A DNA stretch of 64,000 nt from the NCBI GenBank assembly GCA_027405735.1, contig JAPEHQ010000009.1:1-64000 (forward strand). Direction: 5' to 3'. The position numbers and the translations under genes were made by a program. This DNA is from Mucor racemosus (Eukaryota > Mucoromycota > Mucoromycetes > Mucorales > Mucoraceae). The first letter of the stretch is position 1. Every line of letters begins with the position of its first letter. Shown here piece after piece: positions 1 through 9,327 of this stretch. The notes beneath the pieces were generated by a model. The model did no database searches. It was not told where the DNA came from and worked only from the letters and a program-made list of their open reading frames with translations.

Positions 1-170
1 CCCTAACCCTAACCCTAACCCTAACCCTAACCCTAACCCTAACCCTAACCCTAACCCTAACCCTAACCCTAACCCTAACCCTAACCCTAACCCTAACCCT
101 AACCCTAACCCTAACCCTGACCTTAACCCTGACCTTAACCCTCTTCCCTAACCCTAATCCTATGTCTAAC
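1..170. repeat. Telomere repeat array (CCCTAA)n
   Basis: The first 114 bases are 19 perfect CCCTAA units. Variant units (CCCTGA, CCTTAA, CCCTAATCC) follow and fade out by about base 170. The C-rich strand reads 5' to 3' into the chromosome, so base 1 is at or near the physical chromosome end. The variant units mark the usual degenerate boundary between telomere and subtelomere. Confidence 0.98.
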
Positions 171-888
171 CCTGACGCTGAAGTTTTTTTTTTCTAAGTC
201 TAACCCTGAATTTTTTTTGTGCTATATTCTAATTATATTACTATTATTTTATATATTTGTTTAGTTTGTATATGATTATTATTTATATTTTATGTTTATT
301 TTATTATTTTTTATTATTATTCCTGTTTTGTTTGGTTGTTTATGTTGTTTATGTTATAAATATATATATATATTCAGTTTATATCTATATATTGTGTATT
401 ATTATTATTATTATATAGTTTTTTTTTCGTCTTAATATGTTTATTTATTGTTATATTTGATTGTTATTTGTGAATTATATCTTATTTTTGATATTGTTTA
501 ATTACCTTTACATACCTATATAATATCTTGTATTGCCGAATGCAATATATGATATTATATCTGTTAATTATTTTTTTTTTTTTTCTTTTGTTTATGTTTA
601 TTTGTGTATTGTTTATATTTGTTTGTTTTTGTTTATGTTTATTTGTGTTTTGTTTATGTTTATTTATGTTTTGTTTATGTTTATTTGTTTTGTTTGTGTT
701 TGTTTATGTCTTAATTTGGTAATTATTTATATTTCCTAATTTGGTATTGTTTATTTATCCTTGCATACTCATATAAGATATTATATATACCTAATTTTTA
801 GTTCTTATTTCGATGGTGCTATTTATTTTCTTCTATCTATTCATTTTTTTTTTTTTTTTTTTTTTTTCTCATAATTTTTTTTTTTTTT
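171..888. other. Subtelomeric T-rich low-complexity DNA
   Basis: This stretch is very AT-rich, with long T runs and a TTTATGTTTATTTGTGTTTTG-like irregular tandem around 585-700. Short open frames here encode only Phe/Leu/Val-rich strings from T-rich DNA. I see no coding signal, RNA gene or splice structure. Confidence 0.7.
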
Positions 889-1000
889 ACTCACACTCAT
901 TGCCTTCGGCAATTCGTTTTATTTTTTTACTTACACTCATTGCCTTCGGCAACTCGTTTTACTTTTACTCTCTCTCATTGCCTTCGGCAATTCGTTACTT
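889..1000. repeat. Three-copy 38-40 bp repeat with ATTGCC-TTC-GGCAAT hairpin
   Basis: TGCCTTCGGCA occurs at 901, 941 and 979, embedded in similar flanks (CTCATTGCC...GGCAAYTCGTT). Each copy can form a 6-bp stem (ATTGCC/GGCAAT) with a TTC loop. The second copy carries AACTCG in place of AATTCG, which shortens its stem. A tandem hairpin repeat next to telomere-proximal DNA could be structural, but no function can be read from it. Confidence 0.75.
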
Positions 1001-1064
1001 TCAAGGAAAGAATCTTGGATTTAATATTTAGCATACGCTAATTTTATTTTTCAGCGTACGCTGA

Positions 1065-1136
1065 CCTTCGCCCACCTTCGCCCACCTTCGCCGAGGCGAA
1101 GGTATGGATAGTCATTTACATAATACTGGTTACAGG
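1065..1136. repeat. Subtelomeric repeat with 18-bp palindrome, copy 1
   Basis: CCTTCGCCCA is repeated and then followed by the palindrome CCTTCGCC-GA-GGCGAAGG (1085-1102) and 34 bp ending GGTTACAGG. The 52 bp at 1085-1136 recur exactly at 1946-1997. The last bases (TTACAG) also look like the splice acceptor for the gene that follows. Confidence 0.85.
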
Positions 1137-1817
1137 ATCACTACAACCAGGAACCTTAAAACAATATTCCAATCAGTGGGCAAACATGATTATCATGCTT
1201 GCTAGAACTGTATATTCAAGAAGTGAGGAAACAGATGCAGTTGAATTCTGGTTTTTGAAAAGATTCAGACTCATAAACACAAACCAGAAGGACAAGTTGA
1301 TGAAACTGCTTAATGAGGCTTCAAATGAGGATGCAGACAGCAAATTTATGGAAATTTTGTTGCTTGACCTGAACATGAGCATTGTTTGTTGTCAAAATCC
1401 ATTGCCAACCGATGTAATTGCTGGAATACCGCAAAAATTGCCCTCAACAGCATACTCCAACTTTTTTTTTCTGAAGAATGATGGCTGTTTTAAAAATCTA
1501 AAAGATTTAACAAAAATACATGCAATCGTGGTCTATTGTTTTAGGGCTACCATTGTGTATGGGATATTCTTGAACGAAGGAATGTTTGACTTTGGAAATT
1601 CAGGTAAGCGACATGATTCAATATAGTAGTTTGTTTTATACTTGTTTTTAAAAAATTAATAAAAAAAAAAAATTAATAAAAAAATTAAGAAACTGTTATT
1701 GACGAAGGCGACCATGTTGATAATGCTTCTGATTCTACTCATGTAACAGACGATTATATGTCTGGCCATACAGACGATAATATGTCTGACTGTACTGATG
1801 GCATTGAAAGTTCATAA
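1136..1817 (+). CDS. Small spliced subtelomeric gene, unknown function (5' part unresolved)
   Basis: Two exons are supported: about 1136-1603 and 1690-1817, joined by an 86-nt GTAAGC...TTAAG intron that keeps the frame (G|AA). The first in-frame ATG is at 1186. The frame stays open upstream to a TTACAG acceptor-like site at 1130-1135, so earlier exons may exist or may have been lost. From that ATG the protein is about 181 residues. It has a mixed helical-looking body (QYSNQWANMI, EFWFLKRFRL, KLMKLLNEAS) and a very acidic Asp/Ser/Thr-rich tail. No family is recognised. Its position between two identical 52-bp repeats close to a telomere suggests a duplicated subtelomeric unit. It could be a fragment of a larger subtelomeric multi-copy protein. 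The frame-preserving intron and the lack of stops argue against pure chance. Confidence 0.5.
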
Positions 1818-1853
1818 TGTAGTAAAGCGAAGGTATCAGCATACAGCGGGCCA

Positions 1854-2053
1854 CCTTCACCCTCCAACAAGTCATTTTTAACCTCAAAACCTTCGCCCTC
1901 CAACAAGTCATTTTTAAACTCAAAACCTTCGCCCACCTTCGCCTACCTTCGCCGAGGCGAAGGTATGGATAGTCATTTACATAATACTGGTTACAGGTAG
2001 TCATTTACGAAAAGATGAGTACAGGTAGTCATTTACGAAAAGATGAGTACAGG
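1854..2053. repeat. Tandem 36-bp and 28-bp repeats plus second copy of the palindrome repeat
   Basis: Three patterns lie side by side. A 36-bp unit (CCTTCRCCCTCCAACAAGTC...) is repeated at 1854-1889 and 1890-1925. The 52-bp palindrome repeat recurs at 1946-1997, identical to 1085-1136. A 28-bp unit starting TAGTCATTTACGAAAAG is repeated exactly at 1998-2025 and 2026-2053. Bases 2054-2198 are GCTTGC-rich and contain no gene. Confidence 0.85.
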
Positions 2054-2198
2054 CTTGCTTGCTTGTTCGCTTGCTTGAATAACTTTTTAATATTTTAGAC
2101 TCGGAAAAATGCTTGCTTAAACTGCTTGCGCTCGCTTGGTTTGGTCATTTTTGCGAACGCTAATTGAGAGTCATAATATTTGTCATGGTTATATTATA

Positions 2199-3834
2199 CA
2201 GTGAGTCGCAAAACCCTTTCAATGATTTGGAAATTTGAATAAAAATAACCATAACTTTCTCAGTTTCAATCGGAGATACACTAAATTTCTATTTTAAGTA
2301 ATTCAAACGTTTTTAAATTATTTTCAAAAAGTCCGATCTAATTAATTAAAGTTCCGCAAAAACTATGCAAGTTTAAAAAAAGGTACATCATTGAAAGGGT
2401 TTTGCACGCACAGGCTTAAAATTACAATTTTGTAACCCCTAACTTGTACATTAACGCTGGATATCTTATAAAACAGAGAAATATGCGGAAAATATATGAG
2501 ATGTTTTTCAACTTTTACCCTGCCTTTTTTACTAATAGTTTCAAGCAAAATCATCAAGATGAAAACTGTATCGGATGCCAAACGTAATGACGTTATCTCT
2601 CTGTTAAATTCAGGCCATACCGTATCGGAAATTGCTCGTCATGTAGCTGTTAGTCAAGCCACAGTATGTCGTATTGGAAAAAAGGCCTGTCCTGACCGAG
2701 AAAAACTTAAAGGAGACCGGCCATCTAAGCTGACTACTGCGGATAAGAGATATTGTGTCCATAAATCACCAAAGGTGGCTTGGATAATGCGGTACAAGCC
2801 AAAAAAGAGTTTCATCGTAATGTACACGTTAATGGCAGTGCGAATACTGTACTAGGGCTCTTCGGGATAATAGTTTAGGCGCATTACCTAAGATAAAAAA
2901 GCCAGAAATTAGTGATGAAAATGCAAAGGATCGCCTCCGCTGATGTAAAAACAGAATTGATTGGACTTTGGATGACTGAAAGCGTGTTATATCTACTGAT
3001 GAGGCTAGAATTAATTGTTTTAACTCGTATGATCGAATTTGGTACTGGAAAAGAGACAGCGAGGAGATAAAACCTAAGCATACCAAAAAACAAGAAAAAA
3101 TGGAGATGGTCGTATCATGATTTGGAGCTCTATTTCTTGGTCTGGTGTCGTTTGGTTGTCCAAGGTCGAAGGTAATCTGAACTCCAACCTATACAGAACT
3201 ATTATTGATGATGATTTGGAGAAATCCATTGACGATATGTGTCAAAAATTGAAGTTGCGTCGTAATTAGGTTATCCTTCAACAAGACAACGATTCTAAGC
3301 ACACCTCTAATTTAATGAAAGAAGACTTCAAAACAAAAAAATATGAAGTAATGTCATGGCCAGCGCAATTTCCAGGCTTTAATCCCATTGAAAATATGTG
3401 GAGATTATTGAAAATCCGCCTAAACGAATACGATACATCCCCAAAAGGGATGAATGATATTTGGGACAGAACTCAAGAGATTTGGTATGACAACATAACA
3501 GCTGGGGAATATCAAAAAGTTATTTCGAGTATGCCTCATTGTGTAAAAGCTTGTATTAAAGCAAAAAGTTACGGTATTGATTATTGACTGCATTTAAATA
3601 AGCTTCAATTTTTTTTTGATAATGCGTGCAAAACCCTTTCAATGATGTACCTTTTTTTAAACTTGCATAGTTTTTGCGGAACTTTAATTAATTAGATCGG
3701 ACTTTTTGAAAATAATTTAAAAACGTTTGAATTACTTAAAATAGAAATTTAGTGTATCTCCGATTGAAACTGAGAAAGTTATGGTTATTTTTATTCAAAT
3801 TTCCAAATCATTGAAAGGGTTTTGCGACTCACTG
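2199..3834 (+). mobile_element. Tc1/mariner-type transposon, copy 1 (degenerate)
   Basis: The 1636-bp element has 212-bp terminal inverted repeats (2199-2410 and 3623-3834). The outer ends read CAGTGAGTCGCAAAACCC, and TA lies on both sides (2197-2198, 3835-3836). Long TIRs, the TA target and a single transposase gene are typical of Tc1-like elements. It is the same family as 28320-29958, but its outermost bases differ (GAGTCGC here, GAGTTCC there), so the two copies may belong to different subfamilies. Confidence 0.95.
2559..3587 (+). pseudogene. Broken Tc1-family transposase (DD34E)
   Basis: The start ATG is at 2559, and the N-terminal part reads as a helix-turn-helix DNA-binding domain (KRNDVISLLNSGHTVSEIA). 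The C-terminal catalytic part keeps the Tc1 pattern: an aspartate near TDEA, QQDND, and NPIENMWRLLK carrying the final glutamate. A one-base deletion near 2763, in-frame stops near 2941 and 3268 and other changes break it relative to the copy at 28680. The gene still ends with the same GIDY C-terminus. It cannot make active transposase. Confidence 0.92.
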
Positions 3835-3836
3835 TA

Positions 3837-4277
3837 TAAGGGGCAAGAGACACAGACAAAGACTTATTTGTTATGTTAAGGTTTATTTCAGAATATATAT
3901 AATAAGGGAACTGATGAGAAGAACTGACGAAGAAATAAAAGGAATTATGAAAATAAGATGGTTATTTATACTAAATTGTTCAAGAGTCTAGTTCCCTTCA
4001 TGAATTAGACTTCAGGGACACAGTGTTACTGAATTACTCTATAACTTGAATGCGAGTAAGTTGATATTGTAATGTGGTCATTGATTGTGCCGCAGTGCGG
4101 GTAGTAATAGAATGTCTTGCATAAGCTAGAGATTGATATGCAATTCGGATAAGGTAATAATGTGTGATATGTTTAGGATAGTAGTATAATAATAGATTAA
4201 GCTTGACATGTTCATGACACCTAAACTCGATCATTGAAGTCAACTTCAGTATCAGCTTACATATAATACGTGCTTAC
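3837..4277. other. Intergenic / downstream part of a decayed minus-strand gene
   Basis: There is no intact gene here. The minus-strand exon ending at 4278 has a GTAAGC donor, so an acceptor and a last exon would be expected in this stretch. Candidate coding scraps exist around 4200-4250, but no phase-consistent junction was found. Confidence 0.4.
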
Positions 4278-5202
4278 CAAGTGAAAGACATTAGGGCCGT
4301 AACATTACTAAAATATTTAACCATTGGGACGATATCTTCAACATACATTGTTCTTTCATCATTTGTAGATATTGGTGTTATTCTCATTGAGTTGGTAGTA
4401 AAATCAATTAACGAATATTTCATGAACTGATTAAATTTGTGATCGCCACAATCCAAAGCTGCAACATGCTTTAAGGTGTTTTCATTTCCAATACCCGTAA
4501 ACTTTTCAAATAAACCAAATGAGGACTCTATTGTTAACAGATTTTTGTTTTGCGTATGATCTGTTTGGAGCTTTCTGAACTCTTGGAACCTTGCTTGAGT
4601 TGCATGTGTTGTGTTTGTTCCCAAGCAAATGTCTATCCTTGTTGCGATCTTTGAAAAGTTATCTTCTTCGATAACAGGTGAATTCAATGGTACAGTATGA
4701 TTGTACTTGGTGATTGTATATTGTAATTTTTGATTTGACGTTCACTTCCATTGGTATTCGTTTTTCTTCATCATCTAAACCTTCCTACTTAAAGAAATCA
4801 AATAAATAAAAAAGTGTGCCTATTAAAATTTACCATGGTTACATCATAACTTTCGCTTTTGACCTTTGGATCGTAAATCTTCACTTACAAGCTCATTACT
4901 TGTAATTTCAATTTCTTCATTCATTTTGATTACAGATTTCTTAAACCTATTAGCCCTTTGACGCTTCTGATATAATTGTAAAAACGATTTCTTGACATGT
5001 GGCACATTTAAATAGGCAAGGAAGTTTTTGGCAAATGTCTTCTCTGTTTTGGTGCCATGATTCTTTGATTCACCATAGAGTTGTAGAACTTTAACGGCTT
5101 CGTCATATAGAAAATGCCAAGTTGCAAGTGGAGTATCCACAAATAAGAAATAGTCATCCAATATGTTTTTAATATTCCAACCTCCATAGTACGCGAGGAA
5201 TA

Positions 5203-6847
5203 CAGTGACCCCCAAAACTGTCCCAATGTTTCTTAGTTTTAAGTTTAGTATGATTTTCAGGTACAACAAATATATTTAAAGTACGACATATTTTATATAT
5301 TTCGGAAGATCAATTAATTTCCTTTTATATTAAATTAAAAAAATCTCGAATTTTATTGGTCAATTGAATTTATACCCAATTTGGGACAGTATATGCATTG
5401 GGACAGTTTTGAGAGCCATTTTTGATTTTTAGATAATCGATGATTGTAGAACCATAATTTGCACTAGTATCTTGAGCGCTTGGAAATCAGTAAATAAACA
5501 CCTAATTGGGTAAAGAAAATAAAAAAGATGCATATTTCATATACAGATTCTGGTGCTTTGGCCTATTGAAAATTAATATGAAAAAACTTCAGGAGAATAA
5601 GGAGAATGATGCCATTAGTCTTTTAAACACCGGTAAATCAGTGCGCCAAGTTGCGGAAATATTGCATGTAGGTAAGCCTGTTGTGGAAAAAATTAAGAAA
5701 CGGTGTTGCACAAGTTTGGGTGTGTCTAAAAGGGGTCGACTTAAATTGCTGTTTGAATCTGATGAAAGGTTTTGTGTTCGCCAAGCAACAAAAAAAGCAG
5801 TCAAAAATTCAAGTAACATTTTAAACTACTTGAGAGTAATTTCGGAGTTAATAAAAGCCCGGAAACTGTCCGAAATCGCTCCGTAGGGGGAGCATAGGAG
5901 CAATTATCAAGCCTAAAAAACCTATGCTGTCTCCGGCTAATATTAAAAGGCGTTTAGAATGGTGTCATCTTCGCAAGGATTGGACTTCCGACGAACGGAA
6001 AAGGGTGATTTGATCAGATGAGACCAACATTAATAGATTTAACTTAAATGGAAGAAGCTGGCTTTGGATTTGAGACGGTGAGAGCTTGAAATCTAATTAT
6101 GTGAAGATGACCGTTATAGATGGCGGTGGGAGTGTCATGTTTTGGAGGGCCATTACGTATGCCGGAGTTCGATAGATATGCAGAATTGAGGGTACTGTGG
6201 ATCGACATTTGTATAAACAAATCTTTGAAGACGATTTGGAGCGGACTTTCAATTTTACTTTGGATAAATTAGGCCTTCGTCGTGATCAGATCATTTTCCA
6301 GCATGACAATGCTCCAAAGCATACGTCAAATTTAGTCAAGGAATATCTATTGGATCAAGACTATGAAGTAATAAATTGGTCTCCGCTATCTCCTGACTTG
6401 AATCCGATCGAAAATATGTGGATCTTATTAAAGAGGAGGCTTAATGAGTACAAAACAGCGCCCAAATGAATCCTTGATCTTTCGGAGCGTGTAACTGAGG
6501 TTTGGTACAACACCATTAAACAGGAGGAGTGCCAAAAAGTTTTTGATAGCATGCCCAATTGTGTGAAAGTATATTTGGAAAGAAACGGCCTTTGGACGGA
6601 CTATTAAATAGGATTATATTTTTTCCCGCGTAAGCTCTCAAAACTGTCCCAATGCATATGCTGTCCCAGACAGGGTATAAATATAGCGGACCAATGAAAT
6701 TCGAGATTTTTTTAGTTTAATATAAAAGGAAATTAATTGATCTTCCGAAATATATAAAATATGTCGTACTTTAAATATATTTGTTGTACCTGAAAATCAT
6801 ACTAAACTCAAAACTAGGAAACATTGGGACAGTTTTGGGGGTCACTG
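5203..6847 (+). mobile_element. Tc1/mariner-type transposon, second family (degenerate)
   Basis: The 1645-bp element is bounded by TA (5201-5202 and 6848-6849). Its 214-bp terminal inverted repeats (5203-5416, 6634-6847) have outer ends CAGTGACCCCCAAAACTGTC. An inner GGGACAGTTTTGAGAGC block at the inner end of each TIR echoes the outer end, giving the two binding-site-like repeats per TIR seen in many Tc1 elements with long TIRs. It carries one broken transposase and is inserted in the minus-strand pseudogene. Confidence 0.95.
5578..6607 (+). pseudogene. Broken Tc1-family transposase, second family
   Basis: The ATG at 5578 opens an N-terminal helix-turn-helix region (NDAISLLNTGKSVRQVAEIL). 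The frame is lost after about 100 residues, near 5880. Several stops follow (for example near 6012 and 6073). An intact 90-codon block at 6197-6469 holds QHDNAPKHTS and SPDLNPIENMW, with 34 residues between Asp and Glu, as expected for DD34E. The final residues, NGLWTDY, precede the stop at 6605-6607. Confidence 0.92.
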
Positions 6848-6906
6848 TAGGTATTCAGGTATACTCAAGGCATTTCTTGTTTGATCACTTATCTTTTTAG
6901 CTAATA

Positions 6907-7399
6907 CAGTCGTGATTCGATCTAGTGGAATCGTTGGGAGGGAGAAAAGTGTCCACTAAATCGAATTTTCCACTCAATCGAATAAATCATTTTCCGTAAT
7001 ATTGGATCAAAAATGAGAATAAAAAGGCGTTATTAGTTTATAGTATCAAATGATATTGTTAATAAAGGCTTTTCATATTCGAGCAACTGAATTAAACAGT
7101 GGATAATAAGAAAATTATTAAAAAACTGAGATAACTTAGGCACGTGATTTGGTTATTCTCCATATTTCTTCTAATCTCATGGCTACCAGATCAAGCTATT
7201 ACCGGCTAAATACAGTTTTATCCAATAGTATTTATATTTCATTAATATAGGGGACTGGTAGAAACGAAATTGTCCACTACCCACTGAATCGATTCAGTGG
7301 ATTTAGGCAGTAAAATTATGAAAAAAAACAGGAAATTTCAAACTGTCCATTAAATCGAAAATCCGTTATTCATGAGTCCACTAAATCGAATCACGACGG
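6907..7399. mobile_element. 493-bp MITE with TA target duplication
   Basis: The terminal inverted repeats begin CAGTCGTGATTCGAT on the left and CCGTCGTGATTCGAT on the complementary right end. They are flanked by TA at 6905-6906 and 7400-7401. Inside, the motif TCCACTAAATCGAA recurs in both orientations. No transposase is present. TA targets and short CAG-type ends fit a non-autonomous Tc1/mariner or pogo-like element. Its removal restores the host frame, which independently confirms both borders. Confidence 0.88.
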
Positions 7400-7459
7400 T
7401 AGTGTTTCGATGCATTTTGGCTTTCGTGCTTCTGCCATGATGTTTTTTTTTAACAAGTT

Positions 7460-8570
7460 CTGTGAAGAAAAAGTAATAGGTTATTATAAACGTAACAGTT
7501 CGAATTTTATTTATTTCATCAATTTGCACTTCGGTGACGTAGAACACCAGTCACAGAAACTATAGCCCTGTTACTTTTCCCTTCTAACAAATAACTGTTT
7601 CTTCGTGTTTTAATTTTGAAATCAAAAAGGTAATGGCAACAAACTGGATTTCCTAATTCACAAAACCTAGGTAACTAAAGCATTTTTTTTATTAGTTAAT
7701 AGTTGAAGTCTTCGATTTCAATGGTCAGCATTTTGTCTAAACGCCTCATAGTAAGCCTCCTTGAAACGACTGAGTTCCACTGTGCCAAGTCGGTTCGCAG
7801 TACTTTCATAAGCAAATGAGGGTGGCATGATGCTCTAAAGATAATATTGGACGTATCCTAGGGTGATGGCAAACCGAGCTCATGTCTGTATAAAACTGGA
7901 GACTTTCCTTTTTGGCTATAATTTGAGGTAATTACAACAAAAGTATTTTTTTTTTGCTGCTGATACTAAGGTTTACATATTATAGCGAAAATATGTGGAA
8001 TGTGTTCAAAAAGTTTTTTAAATGTAGAAGAACGGGAAATGGCGCAACCGGCGAGAAAACAAATAATTGGAAAGCTTTATATCCTCCACCACAATTAATT
8101 CTGGTTTGAACAACCCCATCATGATATGACCCTGATTTATCTTATTAAATGAATGTATAATTTACTTGTCATGGACTTTCAGCTTGTTATAAGGCTTTCT
8201 GTAACTGCAAGATGTTATACTAATTATAATGGAGATATTGTTAGCAGATTTTGGTAGCTTTCTGGCCTGCATATAGTACACTTGATTCATGTCATTAAAG
8301 TTAATCCCAAATAAAACGTCAAGACTCAATCTCACATCGAAATCATAACCACTTGAATTAGTTGAACCATTCCTCTAGGAACAATTACGTCATATTAATT
8401 TAATTTCTGTCTTGTCAGTCTTTAACACGAGACTGTTAGCCAGTTGAAATGCTGCTGTCTGGGCTCATAATTTAAAAAAATCTGTCTTTATCCAGCAACA
8501 CAATGTATAATCGTTTTTTTACCACACAATAACACGATGCATCCACTTGACAATAATTCAGCTGAATCCT
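7460..8570. other. Gene-poor stretch with short coding-like scraps
   Basis: No intact gene was found. Minus-strand bases 7696-7857 are open for 53 codons to a stop at 7696-7698. An overlapping minus frame (7718-7828, 36 codons, starting MPPSFAYESTANRLG) is also open. Either could be a remnant of the same decayed gene as 4278-7459. A 38-codon plus-strand frame at 7993-8109 contains GNGATGEKTNNW. Bases 8110-8570 show nothing recognisable. Confidence 0.35.
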
Positions 8571-8934
8571 GCGCAAATTGATTTTTATTTTTGCGCGAAT
8601 AGAGATTTCGGAAAGGGCGATTTGATTTTTGGGTTGACGCGAACTGGCCAATTAAACTTACGCAAACTGATATTTACAAGTACGCAAAATTATTTGAAAT
8701 CGCGCAAATTGGTACCGTGAGCACTGTAAAAGGGAGTTCGTCTAAATTTAGTAAAGAAAATGTCTGAAAATAAAATTGACTTCGTCCAATAAACAATTGG
8801 GATTGTCTGAATTTCTTTTTGTAAACGTCTGAATTTAAAATAGAGGTCGTCCGAAATCAAAATAGAAATCCTCCGAAAAAGAAAGGAGATGGTCCGAAAT
8901 TTTTTTTGAAAACGTCCGAAAATCAAGTAAAAAT
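8571..8934. repeat. Degenerate 22-bp tandem array in two sub-blocks
   Basis: A short core recurs every 21-22 bases. In the left block, GCGCAAATT-like cores lie near 8572, 8594, 8616, 8638, 8660, 8682 and 8703. In the right block, GTCCGAAAT-like cores lie near 8738, 8761, 8783, 8805, 8827, 8848, 8870, 8892 and 8913. The blocks are separated by about 33-35 bases. Unit sequence is poorly conserved but spacing is strikingly regular. The short minus-strand open frame across it is a by-product of the repeat. Confidence 0.8.
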
Positions 8935-9327
8935 ACTGTAATAGTTGCTTAAATTGTACCAACTTTGAAAATAAGCTTTCTTTAAATAGTCTGAGCTATT
9001 TAAAAATATATAGCAAAACACATTATTATGTTGCCCCTCTGCTTATGCCACATTTTATGATATCAACCCACTTGCTCATCTCGATTTTTAGACAATCTTT
9101 TTTCATAATACAATGTAATGATCACTGTTGCTTTTTTCTCATTATTCTTAGATTATAGCAATCTAAGCACTGCGTATTCTCAAAAATAGAGTTAGCAGCA
9201 CCTTTTTATTTTTCTTTTATAACTGGTATAATCTTGTTTAATAAATTTCAATAAAATAAACTAAATATCGTTTCGTTTCGTCTATGCAACATTGACAAGA
9301 TGGCTATTTACATAACATTTGTATATT
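8935..9327. other. AT-rich 3' flank, no gene seen
   Basis: This is AT-rich DNA downstream of the protease gene. It includes AATAAA-like motifs on the minus strand side and probably contains the 3' UTR of that gene. Nothing else is recognised. Confidence 0.4.

Larger units (their letters stand above)
4278..7459 (-). pseudogene. Minus-strand gene of unknown family split by two transposon insertions
   Basis: Coding segments lie at 4278-4784, 4834-5202, 6848-6906 and 7400-7459 (minus strand, read right to left). If the Tc1 element (5203-6847) and the MITE (6907-7399) are removed with one TA each, the frame runs without a break. It passes through KPKCIETLLAKKISD, then ALSIPEYLFLAYYGG, then WNIKNILDDYFLF. 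Further downstream a 49-nt intron (4785-4833, GTAAAT...AAGTAG) joins coding-like frames, but at least two frameshifts (near 4890 and near 4690) are needed to follow the protein to its end (VKYFSNVTALMSF). The upstream exon begins after a CACAG acceptor at 7460. I do not recognise the family. It looks like a once real multi-exon gene killed by insertion and then decayed. Confidence 0.65.

Noticed and set aside
528..1031. Several short plus-strand open frames near the telomere
   Set aside because: Their products are Phe/Leu/Val/Cys strings from T-rich low-complexity DNA.
8690..8962. A 90-codon minus-strand frame with repeated Phe-Arg-Arg
   Set aside because: It is translated from the 22-bp repeat array and has no independent support.
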